From: Diplolepis rosae
Lineage: Eukaryota > Arthropoda > Insecta > Hymenoptera > Diplolepididae
Direction of reading: 5' to 3'
NCBI GenBank assembly: GCA_030998225.1
Contig: JAPYXD010000704.1
Span: forward strand, 15,004,001 to 15,068,000
DNA: 64,000 nucleotides
The notes below the pieces were generated by a model that worked only from the letters and a program-made list of their open reading frames with translations, was not told the DNA's origin and did no database searches. Below, one piece after another: positions 46,248-56,330 of this stretch. A program made the position numbers and the translations under genes. The stretch's first letter is position 1, and the number at the start of each line of letters is the position of its first letter.

Positions 46248-46330
46248 AGAGAAAGAGTCAGTTGTAAAACCATACATTCCATAAAAAGCATGATTGTACA
46301 TAAGAACTTCAATGTCTTGTCTTTTTAGAT
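46248..46330 (+). pseudogene. Short remnant of a zinc-finger cassette
   Basis: An acceptor of the local type (ATTTTGTTTCAG, AG 46246-46247) is followed by a broken frame in which only TFHKKHDCT survives. This matches the end of finger 2 in the neighbouring cassettes (YHKKHDCGK). Everything else is lost. Confidence 0.45.
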
Positions 46331-46465
46331 TATTCCTCACAAGTTGTACAGCTGAAACGTTTATTTATGTATCATACTGCACTAATCACGCTAACAACAT
46401 AAATTCATACAAAAATGATGTGAATATTCATTATTACTAATCAGTGTTCTATTTATTTTTTTCAG

Positions 46466-49020
46466 ACAACAGGAGACGAACAGGACAAGAAGATAAACAG
46501 GATTCGGTGAGTGTTTTTTACAGGAATCAAATTTTTTAGCACACCTGAATCTAAAAGCAAATTTTTCATTTTTTCTATTGTATATTTGAAGGACTACTTC
46601 CTAGATTTGAATAAGGGAGAAATGCACCGACTTCAAGATATTCTTCAACGAACTACAGCATTAAGTCAACAAAACTTGATGATGCAGACTGCTGGATTTG
46701 GACCTTTTTTTTACGATTACGATTCAAATTCTATGAACAATGAAGCATACTCAGTAAGATTTTCAAAAACAATTCAGGCCTCACAGTTTAATCTAAAAAA
46801 TCTAGTTTCATTAAAATACAGAAAATGAGAAATTAGTTTTCAAGGAAAAAATATGTAAACTCTAGATTTAAAAAATTATTTAATTTCAAAACAATCGTAA
46901 ATTGTAATATTTAAAGATTAGCACGTGACATTTTTGCGTCATTTTTTCAAGATTTATGTGTTCTTTGAGGCCTAAAAAAGCATATTCGTTATTGTATTTT
47001 CTTTACTTTAAAGTTATATTTTTTATTTACAGACTCATGCAAGTCTAACAGAAACTTTACAAAACCATTTACAAGGAAAAGCTCTCTTAAAGGCTCTCGA
47101 AAGTGGACATTTTGGGGAAGATGACAGGAAATGCTTCAACCGGATACTCGTTGATGACTTGATAAAAGCTCAAAACTACAATCAGTAAGTATCTCACGCT
47201 GTTTTCCCATATTCTTCAATACTTTTAATAATTTTGGTTTCACTATTCTAAGATAATTTTGTCCAATTATAGTTATCCAAAGAAAGAAGTAAAGTGGGCT
47301 TTGGCTAAAGCAATTGTTCGTGAGTTTCCATGCTTAAGAGATGACAAAACTGCTGCTGGATGTGTGAGTTTAGTTAATAACATTAAAGTTTTTAAAAAAA
47401 CTTTTAAAACTACTTTTAATGTATATATTCAAATAAAAATATATTTTTACTTAAATAGGAGCACTTCTACGATATATCATCAGGAAAAGGATTCATCGAG
47501 CACAGACTTTGGAATAGTCGAAAGAAATTACTACCTGAGCAAAAGAAGTACCGAACCTCAAAATCAAATACTCCGATAAAAGAACCACAATCTAAGTTTG
47601 CCAAAAATAAAAAGGAAAATTTATCTCCAAATGACTTAGAAGAAAAGGTGATAAAATTAAATTTCATTTTCGATAGATAAAAAAAATATTGAACACATTT
47701 TCATTGTCTTGTTTAAATTTAAGATATCCTGGATGCAATTAACAATGCCTAAATTGGAAAAGAAATATGATATGGCAATGTGTCTAATTGATACGCTAGG
47801 AAATAGACGTGACTGGATCACTACAGATAATCCTCCAATTAGTAGCATCGCAGAAAGATACCCAAGACTATTTGATTACCACGGAGAAATGGTGAGTAAT
47901 ATTGATTCATTGTTGAGTTTACCTTAAGAACATAATACGAATTTAATTTGAATACGTTTGTTGAATTTTGAAGAAAAAAGTAACCTAACATCTGATGAAA
48001 ATTATTTTGTATTTCAAAGATCGATCAAGAATATACAATAATCTTTGAAGAAGATATAGTGCAGAGCAGTAGAGAATTCTTAGACCGTTTTCCTGTTTGG
48101 TATACTCCTCGAATCTTACAATACTGCAAAGAAAAAAGACCAGACATTTTTAAGAGAGCATCGATTATTAAAGATGGTAAGTTTTCTTACTTTTACTTAT
48201 CTTTCAGTTTATAATTTTAATTGTCGTTATTTACTCAAGTATTTTTGTATATCTTACAGAAAATCTAAAAGCTCTAGTAATCCTACCATCACTGCTACCT
48301 AATGCAAACTTTACACAAGGAAAACGAAAGAGCGAGCAGTGGTCAATGCAAGGGAGAAAAAAGGGAAAAAGTATAAAAGGGAAAAGGAGTCAGGACTTTT
48401 TTGAGAACTTGGAGGAATTAAGCAGCGATTTGGCATCAAGAGAAGAGATTACCTATTTTCCAAATTCTGATTTGATTAGAATTTTAGAGGTAGGAAATGT
48501 GGATTAAAGTGTTAAAATGGAATTATAATGGAAAAAAGTCACAATTTACAATTAATTAATCGGCGATTAAACCCATCATTCTGAATTCTGATTTGTTAAT
48601 CCAAGGGTTTAGCCGCCGATTAATAGTTAATCGTATTTGGTGAAGCCGGCTCTAATAAAATGAAATTATGTTTTTCAGGAAGGTCAAGACATCTCAACAA
48701 CTATCCAAAATGCTGGCATTGCATCAACAGGCAGCAATCATCCATATCTAATTTGTATATCAGGACAAACAGAAGATAGATATTTAATTGTGGGTGATGG
48801 CCTGCTTATAGATATCGACAAAAATACAAGCCCACTCCGTGCATTTGATTTGCTTTTCAAGCTTCATTATGTGGCTAATGTCAAATTTCCAAACTCTTTA
48901 TGCTTCTTCTACAATTTTATAGAAGTTTGTTTTTATAAAACTAACGAGAACACCAAGAATTCTGTCACATCGCTACACACTTCTTTAAGAAATATAAATT
49001 TAAGCAAATATTCTGAATAA
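46466..49020 (+). CDS. Nine-exon non-zinc-finger cassette, SAMD3-like family (module D)
   Basis: Exons 46466-46506, 46592-46753, 47033-47184, 47273-47363, 47459-47647, 47724-47891, 48020-48176, 48260-48489 and 48679-49020 join in frame to 510 residues. Entry is phase 1 (D-N-R-R-R-T-G-Q) with no ATG. Features include a helical block WALAKAIVREFPCLRDD, then HFYDISSGKGFIEHRLWNSR, a basic linker, RYPRLFDYHGE, FLDRFPVWYTPRI, VILPSLLPNANF, a Lys-rich stretch (GRKKGKSIKGKR), and the C-terminal block HPYLICISGQTEDRYLIVGD, ALRAFDLLFKLHY-type, FPNSLCFFYNFIEV. The plan and exon borders match module A. The resemblance to SAMD3-like proteins is recalled, not searched. A nuclear or DNA-associated role is inferred only from the basic stretches and the lola context. 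Confidence 0.7.
48552..48631. repeat. Short palindromic repeat in an intron of module D
   Basis: AATTAATCGGCGATTAAACC faces GGGTTTAGCCGCCGATTAAT. It is small and lies entirely within the last intron. Confidence 0.6.
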
Positions 49021-49657
49021 TCGTATTAGTAATCGTGCTTTTTTGGCAAAGGCCAATTTATGTTATTTCTCAATAATATTTTTAATTAATGACATTAGGG
49101 GAGAAATACTTTTTTTTATGCGTGCGCAAGAAATTTTACTTTTAATATCTGTTCAAAGTAGCTTTTCTTACGCACTTTAAAAAAAAGTATGAGCACTTGT
49201 TGCTCAATATACTGTTGCAACTTTAATATATCTATATATACGACATACAAAAATGTATCTCAAGACTAAATAAATTAAAATTTTTCTCTGAAAATTTCAT
49301 TCCAGTTCTGTGCTTTATTTACCCTACCAGTTTTTTAAATACATTCAATGTATTTAAAAAGTAAATTTAATTTGTGTGGGATACCATTGTCATTAGTTTC
49401 TTCTAAAGTCTTAATTGAAATCTGTGTAAATTATCCGTTCCCACAAATTTAAATTTAAAAAAAAGTTTCAAGATGTTTTAACATTTTATCTTATGTTAAA
49501 GTTCATTTTAGTGATGAAGAACGTAGTTGCTGCCTAGATAATCAACAATGCTTTTTGTTATTGTACTTTAACAATTAAAAAATAATCTTAATATTTTGTG
49601 TTTATATTAATGCTAGTTTAATTAAAACTAACGAACTTTTTATTTACTTCGTTGCAG
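49021..49657. other. Inter-cassette DNA, nothing recognised
   Basis: AT-rich sequence following the stop of module D, with an AATAAA candidate near 49270. No further gene or repeat was recognised. Confidence 0.5.
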
Positions 49658-49896
49658 GAAATGGAGAACCATTTTTCACAGAATGGCCGATTGTAAGAAA
49701 TAAACCGAGGCCCTATCGTTGCGATATTTGCGGTGCAAGTTATTCAAGCATTGGAAATCTCACGTATCATAAAAAACATGACTGTGGAAAACACCATCAA
49801 TGCTCTAAATGTGGTAGAATGTTTTCACACAAATGTAGCATGGCTCGACATCTGAGAAAAAGATGCCATTATGTTTTAAGAGTTCAAAATACATAG
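49658..49896 (+). CDS. lola: lola alternative C-terminal exon, two zinc fingers (cassette 17)
   Basis: Exon of 79 residues with no start codon, after ACTTCGTTGCAG (AG 49656-49657), phase 1, starting G-N-G-E-P-F. Finger A: CDICGASYSSIGNLTYH ending KHDC. Finger B: CSKCGRMFSHKCSMARH ending KRC. These correspond to fingers 2 and 3 of the three-finger cassettes, including the tight CGKHHQC junction. Finger 1 is absent; the lead FFTEWPIVRNKPRP has no cysteines. Stop TAG 49894-49896. Confidence 0.84.
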
Positions 49897-50638
49897 TAAT
49901 TAATAATTAAAGGTTTTATTTTTAAAATAAACCAATTTTAATAAATACCAACAAGAGAGAACCTCTTGTTCCAAAAATTATTTTACGCTTACGAGTATTA
50001 TTATAAAACTATATTATGTACATAAAAAAGTGGATAATAAAACAGTTTCATAAATCTGATGACCATGAGTATTTTAATTTTACATTATAGAATGCTGATT
50101 TTGTTTCATCTTCTTGATTTATACTTTATTTTAAACTGACAAAATGTTTTATTCCGTTTTTTTTAGAAAATAAGAGATCGATGCTTAAAAAATTCTTGAT
50201 TGCAAATAATATAGAATGTTAAAAAAACTCTCTGGTAGAATTTTTATTGTTATTACTCTATAAAAAATTTCAAATAAGGAAAAGTGCAAAATATTATTAA
50301 AGAATCTTTGTAACAAGAATCATCAGTCTTTCTCATTGGAAAAAATGCCAAGTTTACCAAAATTTTCACCAAAAAGTTAAATTTAGTTATCTACAAATAT
50401 ATTAATAAAAAAATGATGTACAAATTTTGAAAAACACGTGTAATTCATTGCAAATTCCTCCCTCTCTCCTAAAGAAAACTAAATATGCAATAAAAACTTT
50501 AAAGAGAAAATTTCATTAGAATTGATTATTAGTGATTGAACTTCTTAACCAAATTTTTATAAATTAAGCAATAAGAAATAAATACTTAAATATTTTAAGA
50601 CACAGCTATCTTTCTCACATTGTTTTTTTCTTTTCCAG
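49897..50638. other. Inter-cassette DNA, nothing recognised
   Basis: AT-rich; no domain-bearing frame. It ends in the acceptor of the next cassette. Confidence 0.5.
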
Positions 50639-53600
50639 ATGCGCTCTCACAACCAAGTCCTGGGCCATTCCTTCACGAACTATTTGTAATTGCTAGTGGA
50701 GCACAGACCGAATCAACTTTATCAAGACCCCAACCTTCTGCATATTCGGATTCATTGGCCTCTAGTGAAATAATTTTTGACTTTCCACTAAATGTTTCTG
50801 ATATTCCGAATGAGCCACCGTCATCAAATTCAATCAATTCAATCAGGGTATGTTTCAAATTAATCACGAATATTACATCTATATTATACAATATATAGTC
50901 TGTCCTTGTGGAAGTTTTCGATTCAATTAGATATCCGGATGTTACTCGGAACTAATTGTATTGAATATAAATCTGTTAAAAAGTTCAATTGCAATAATAA
51001 TGCTTCTGAGTTTAATCCTGAATATTCGAACTTAATGCCGATTGTGTTCGAAAAGATTCAAATTCAATCCAGATTACACTCGAAATCGATTGTATCAAAA
51101 CTGGATCCATCGATGGATTCATCTGTAATAAAAAAATTCTCGAGATTAGTTGAAAGTCATCTGAATTTAATTAAAATTCAGCCAAGAATTATTCGAGGTG
51201 ATAAAACCCCCGAAGTTGATCCAAAATCGTTCGGATTGAATCTAGATTACACTGTGAAACATTCAAATTGCATTTGGATTACGTCAACAATCGTTGGTAT
51301 AGAATTAGTTTTGAATTTTTTAGATTTAAACTCGAAATTATTTTGATTGAATCTGAGTTCGTCAACGAATTAATTTGCAATAAGTATAGTATTAAGATTG
51401 GTCTGAAATCGTTCAGATTCAATGCAGATTGTGCCTGAAATTAAATTGATTGATTTTGAATTCGTCGAAGGATACATTTTGAATGGCAAAATTTTTCAGA
51501 TTGATCCGGTATCATCAGATCCAATCCGGATTACATTTCTGATTATTTAGATTGAATTTGAGTCTGTCTACGTGTTTATTTGGAATTGAAAAATTCTGAT
51601 ATATGATAGAATCCATGCCGATCTAGAGATTGGTATGGAATCATTCAAAATAGATCCAGATTGTGTGTGGAATTATTTGAATTGAATCTAGTATCGTGAA
51701 AGGATTCAGTCGGATTATAAATACTTCTTGAGTTCGTTTGAATACGGCTTTTGAGTTCACTTGTATACATTTTAATTTGGATGACTCAATCAGATTCGAG
51801 CATAATCTAAAACTTCCATAAGAACAAGTAGCAAGATGTCTGGACAAATATTTAGCAAATTTTTCGATGCAAGTAACTATTAATAAGCAATCACACAGGA
51901 AAAAGTCAGAAAATCATAAGGGTAAAACTTATAATAGAACTCTTGGTAATACGATTCGTCATTTCTCACTTTATCTGACAAAATAAAGGAGCCAGAAGAA
52001 TTAATCAGGATTAAACTGATTAGACTGAATTCATTTGATTCTCTTATTTAACATCCAAGTTCACCTTCATGAGCAAAACTATCAAATTATATCATAAGAA
52101 TATCGGCTAGTAAGATACATGTGGTGGAAGACAGGAATTGAAATCTGAAAAAATAATTAGAATAATAAAATGTCTTTTTTCAGAATGTTGATGCCTGCTT
52201 TCCAACCAATTGGCCGGGTTGTATACAGGAGGCTCTTAACACGAATGAAACGCTGCCACACACAGTAAGATGCGAGGTAATTCGCACAATTGTAAGGCTT
52301 ATGGTGTCAAGAAATATGACAGAAAATTATGATTTTATCGACGTCGCAGATGAAGCCCTCAATAGAATTCCTGCCCTTCGAACTAAATCAGTACAAGGAA
52401 GTGTAAGTTGTATTGATCAAATTAAATGTTTTTGTTATTAAATTAACACAATTCGAATTTGAATATTGGTTTTTATTTTCACTTATTTTTCATTTCATTA
52501 TGTTGCAGTCGATCTTAATTAATCAGATGAAAAAGTGTTTCAAAAATCAAACTCAGTATGCCAGAAGATCTGCGACTCGAAATGTTTCTCATAGTGGAAT
52601 TCAAAGGACTCATGAAGAATTGAAAATGTTGATGAAAGAAGAATTGATGAAGGATAGTCCGTCAGTTTTTAATCTAAAAGCAGGTCTTGAATCTTGTCGA
52701 AAAAAAAGAAAAGAAGAAGCAAAGAAAGCTCTGTCTCCTGCAGAACATTTAAAAGAATACCCTGCTCTTAAATATCCTCAATTGGTAAACATTTTGCTTA
52801 TTTATTTTAATCTGTTTATCAAGTAACTACATTTTCACTTAAATAAATAGTATAAAATCCAGAATGTGTAAATTCTGTAGAATCTACTAAATATAAAAGA
52901 AATTGAGAATTTGTTATAAACGCACTAAGCACTCGTTTCAAAGCGCATAAAAGTTGTTTTCAGTTTTTTTTTATTCTAATTTTTAGCCCGGATCACTCTT
53001 TCAAAAAAACCTATTTTTATAAAGAAATGAATTCATTAGGAGGGATGGAATTCTCGAAGTTAGATTAATATGGAATTATTCAGATTCAATTCAAATCCGT
53101 CGATAGATTAATTCGTAATGAAAAAATTCTCGAGATTGATCTAAATTTTTTTGTATTGAATTAGAGTCCGCCAGTAAATTCATCTTCAATGAGAAAAATT
53201 ATGAGATTAGTCAAGAATCATTTGCATTTAATCCAAATGGAGCAGGAAATCATTTAAACTGATAAAAGTTCTGTAGCTAGTCAAAAATCGTTTGGATTGA
53301 ATCTGTATTGCTCTGTGAATTATTCGGATTGAATCCAGATTGCATCAGCAATCGATCAAAAGGAACTTCAGTCCATCTACGGATTCATAAAAAACTAGAT
53401 AACGCTAGAGATTGATAGGGAACCATTCAGTTTGTATCCGAAATCAATTATTGTATTGAGTTCAAGTTCGTCAAAGAATTCTATCTGATTAAAAATACTT
53501 TCTGGGTTGATTTGACTGTAGTCTGAATTTATTCGAATCAAATAAATAAATCAGTTAAATATACGCTTAATGCGATTTTTCGATATTAAGTTTAAAAACA

Positions 53601-54418
53601 AATTATCAATTTTTAAATAAAGCAAAGTTTTTAAAAGTTGCTACTTTATTTCAAAACAATACTTCTAGATAGTTTGGTTTAACTTTTACAATTTATTGTA
53701 TTTAGATTTTAAAACTTACATTCATACTTTGGCACTCAAGAGAGTCCCCATTTATGTCCAAAATGTTTGCCACTTCTCTTTTCTTATACTAAAACCTCTT
53801 TTTCAGTTGATGTGGGAATTTGAAGAAGAAATAGGGATAAAAAGGGCAACAATGAAAGAAAATTGGATTAATGCTTTACCACCATTGATGAATCATTTTC
53901 TCCCAGAAGTAACTGTAGATGCATTTTCTGCGGGTCAGATCACTGTGATGTTACTTCAGAAATTCATCGAATATTTTAAACCTAAAAAAGTTAATGAGGA
54001 TAGCAATTCCAGATACATTGTGCAGATATTTGATGTATGTAGCTTTTGCATAATCTTTTTTAAAAATAAACTTATTTTATATAAGAATTTAATTTTCTTC
54101 TTACAGGAAAATACTCCAATAGCAATGACAAAACCAAGAGCGTATGAACCGCCTCGCCTAATAGCGATTGGAAGGAATGAATTTACAAATCTCGAGTTCT
54201 TTATATATGTTGACCAAGAAGTCATGTTTTCAGGAGGAGCAGTAGATGCTCTTTTACAATTATTTGCATTATATTGGGTATTCAATATTGAGTATCCCAG
54301 TGATGCTAAAATAGCATTCATCTTCGTTGCAGCCGTGTTAATGCAAAAGAGAGTATCTCATATTTACGAGAAATATAAAAGAGTAATCAACTGTTTAGAA
54401 AAACTGGCGTTGTTTTAG
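50639..54418 (+). CDS. Five-exon non-zinc-finger cassette, divergent SAMD3-like family (module E)
   Basis: Exons 50639-50847, 52184-52402, 52509-52784, 53807-54034 and 54107-54418 join in frame to 414 residues, entering in phase 1 (D-A-L-S-Q-P) with no ATG; all internal introns are phase 0. Exon 1 is Ser/Pro-rich. Exons 2-3 form a helical block (CEVIRTIVRLMVSRN, ALNRIPALRTKS) and a basic linker (CRKKRKEEAKKA). Exon 4 has WINALPPLMNHFLPEV. Exon 5 has PPRLIAIGRNEFTNLEFFIY, then AVDALLQLFALYWVFNIEYP. The last block aligns by eye with the C-terminal blocks of modules A and D (G-x-N-E, AL-x-x-LF, VF-x-EYP). It is shorter and more divergent than D. Function unknown. Confidence 0.66.
50930..51830. 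repeat. Degenerate ATTCGGATTGAAT repeat in an intron
   Basis: Many loose copies of GATTGAATC, AATTCGTC and AATCGTTC motifs spaced about 60-80 bases. The open frame at 50906-51346 lies within it and has no domain. It fills intron 1 of module E. The remaining bases to 52183 show nothing else. Confidence 0.5.
52990..53540. repeat. Second degenerate ATTCGGATTGAAT repeat block
   Basis: The same kind of loose repeat as at 50930, for example CGGATTGAATCCAGATTGCA and AATCGTTTGGATTGAATCTG. It lies in intron 3 of module E. Confidence 0.5.
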
Positions 54419-54936
54419 TTCTTTTAAACAATATTACTTTTTCTATTCGAAAAAATCTATTTCTGGTTTTTTAGAAATCAACAACGACAGATAAATTTAT
54501 TTTATCAATATAAATTTGTTTTATAAATATATCAACAATCTGTTATAAATAATATAATCATGACTTTTCATAGAAAGACTAAATTACATAACTCCGTTTA
54601 TGATATTCTAACTATAAGTTTAAAATGTACTAACTAAGTTTCATTGATTTTGTCTTAACTCCATGAGTGAAAATCTGAATATAATAATTCATACATTATG
54701 AATTAATATTTTTATGATGATAAAATTGTGTTTGAGATTATAAAAATAAAAATTACTTCCTAATTTTAGGAAAAATATACAGAATTGATTGAATTATATC
54801 ATGTACAGTATTTTTATTTACGGAAACCTATATCATGTGGAATTTTTTATCTTTGATAGTTTTTGTCGATTTCGTCGTATTTTATTTACTTTTATATTAA
54901 TTTTTACTAACCAAATTTTTTATCTATTCTTTTCAG

Positions 54937-55307
54937 AATATGGATCATTACCAGCCAGAGGAAGAATCGTTATACAAGGTGATTCATTAGCAGACCCACT
55001 CTCATTTTATATGTGTCATTATTGCAACAGGAGCTATAAACTAAGAACACAACTAACGTATCATGTAAAAAATTTATGCCACAAAAATCCACAATCTGTC
55101 ATATTTGGAAAGGGAAAATCTCACGTTTGCGATACATGTGGTGTAAGATTTACTCATGCGAGTAATCTTTCTTCACATAAAAAATATAACTGTGGCGTCA
55201 TTCATCGGTGTCCAAAATGTGGTAAAAGTTTTGCGCAGAAATCTTTTGTGACACGGCATTTAAAAAATGCTGTCTGCTCCAAAATCTTACCCCAGTTTTG
55301 GTCATAG
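54937..55307 (+). CDS. lola: lola alternative C-terminal exon, three zinc fingers (cassette 18)
   Basis: Exon of 123 residues after CTATTCTTTTCAG (AG 54935-54936), phase 1, starting E-Y-G-S-L. Fingers: CHYCNRSYKLRTQLTYH ending KNLC; CDTCGVRFTHASNLSSH ending KYNC; CPKCGKSFAQKSFVTRH ending NAVC. The NP-x-SVIFGKGKS linker between fingers 1 and 2 matches the NPQSDKYGK type at 39572. Stop TAG 55305-55307. An ATG-initiated frame back to 54789 is intron read-through. Confidence 0.86.
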
Positions 55308-56330
55308 TAATAAAGTTGGATTTTATTTAATTGTTATTATACACGATGTGGACATTTCCTACACTATTTTTGGCAGAATTTTAGTAAAATTTCAATATTA
55401 AATTCGGCCACAAGTAATGTGAATTGAATATTATTGTAAATATAATACTAACGATTAGTTATTCTAATGTAATTGCACATTATCAATAGCGAAAATTTTG
55501 TAAGTATTACGTACTATTTAATATAAAAGAATACTCATTAAACGTTTAAGTGTAATGAAATATTTTTAACAACAGTAAATTGTATGATTTTGTTAATGCT
55601 TATAAAACGATGTATCTGATATTATAAGAATATAATAAAAGCGATCTTTTAAACCTAGGAGAAAATTTTGAAAATATTTTTGTGGTTATTTTTGAAAGAA
55701 TCTTTTCTTTTGTTTACTCCTGTCTCTTTCTTCTATTATCTAATTTTATTTGAGTGATTATTAATATTGAATATTTTATTTTATTTCAGAGCAACGATGT
55801 CAAGAAGTTACAAGAAGTATAGCATTTATTTATCCTATAAAATATTCAATAATATAATAGTAATTCAGTATTTATTTTCTGTTTTAGGTGAAAAAAGTCT
55901 TTGAAAGAAAGTTACCGAATTAAACCAGAAGTTCAAGTTTACAAATGGAAATATCGGGAAGATTTTATTTTGATGCATAATCTAGGGAAGCGTAACAAAT
56001 GTTTCTGGAGTCCAACAACAAGATTCTGGAAAATTTTGAATATGTTAACTTATATAAATATAATTTACTTTTTATAGTTATTTTTCTATTTTTTTAAAAG
56101 ATATAAAGAAATTAATAACTTTGTGCTTTATTTACCTGAATTCCTGCCCGTTTCAAATAGAGTTTTTATTTTTAAGACACACTCATCATTCATCGTTCAT
56201 TATTGAACACAAATACACTTTCATTCTCCTGACGCGTTAACTTTAAATCTTTAACGAAATACAGTAGAAAATATATTAACATTTCTATATATGAAAAAAA
56301 AAGTAACACAAATTTCCGTTTTTTTTTCAG
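55308..56330. other. Inter-cassette DNA with one doubtful exon-like acceptor
   Basis: AT-rich. At 55790 an acceptor (TTTATTTCAG) is followed by a short phase-1 frame (E-Q-R-C-Q-E-V) that stops after 22 codons with no domain. Another AG at about 55888 is followed by no usable frame. It may be a dead cassette or chance. Confidence 0.4.

Noticed and set aside
50906..51346. 146-residue open frame
   Set aside because: It lies in an intron of module E across a degenerate repeat and lacks any recognisable domain or homologous exon in modules A and D.
55790..55858. Further lola cassette
   Set aside because: The acceptor is good and the phase fits, but the frame stops after 22 codons and contains no finger or other domain.
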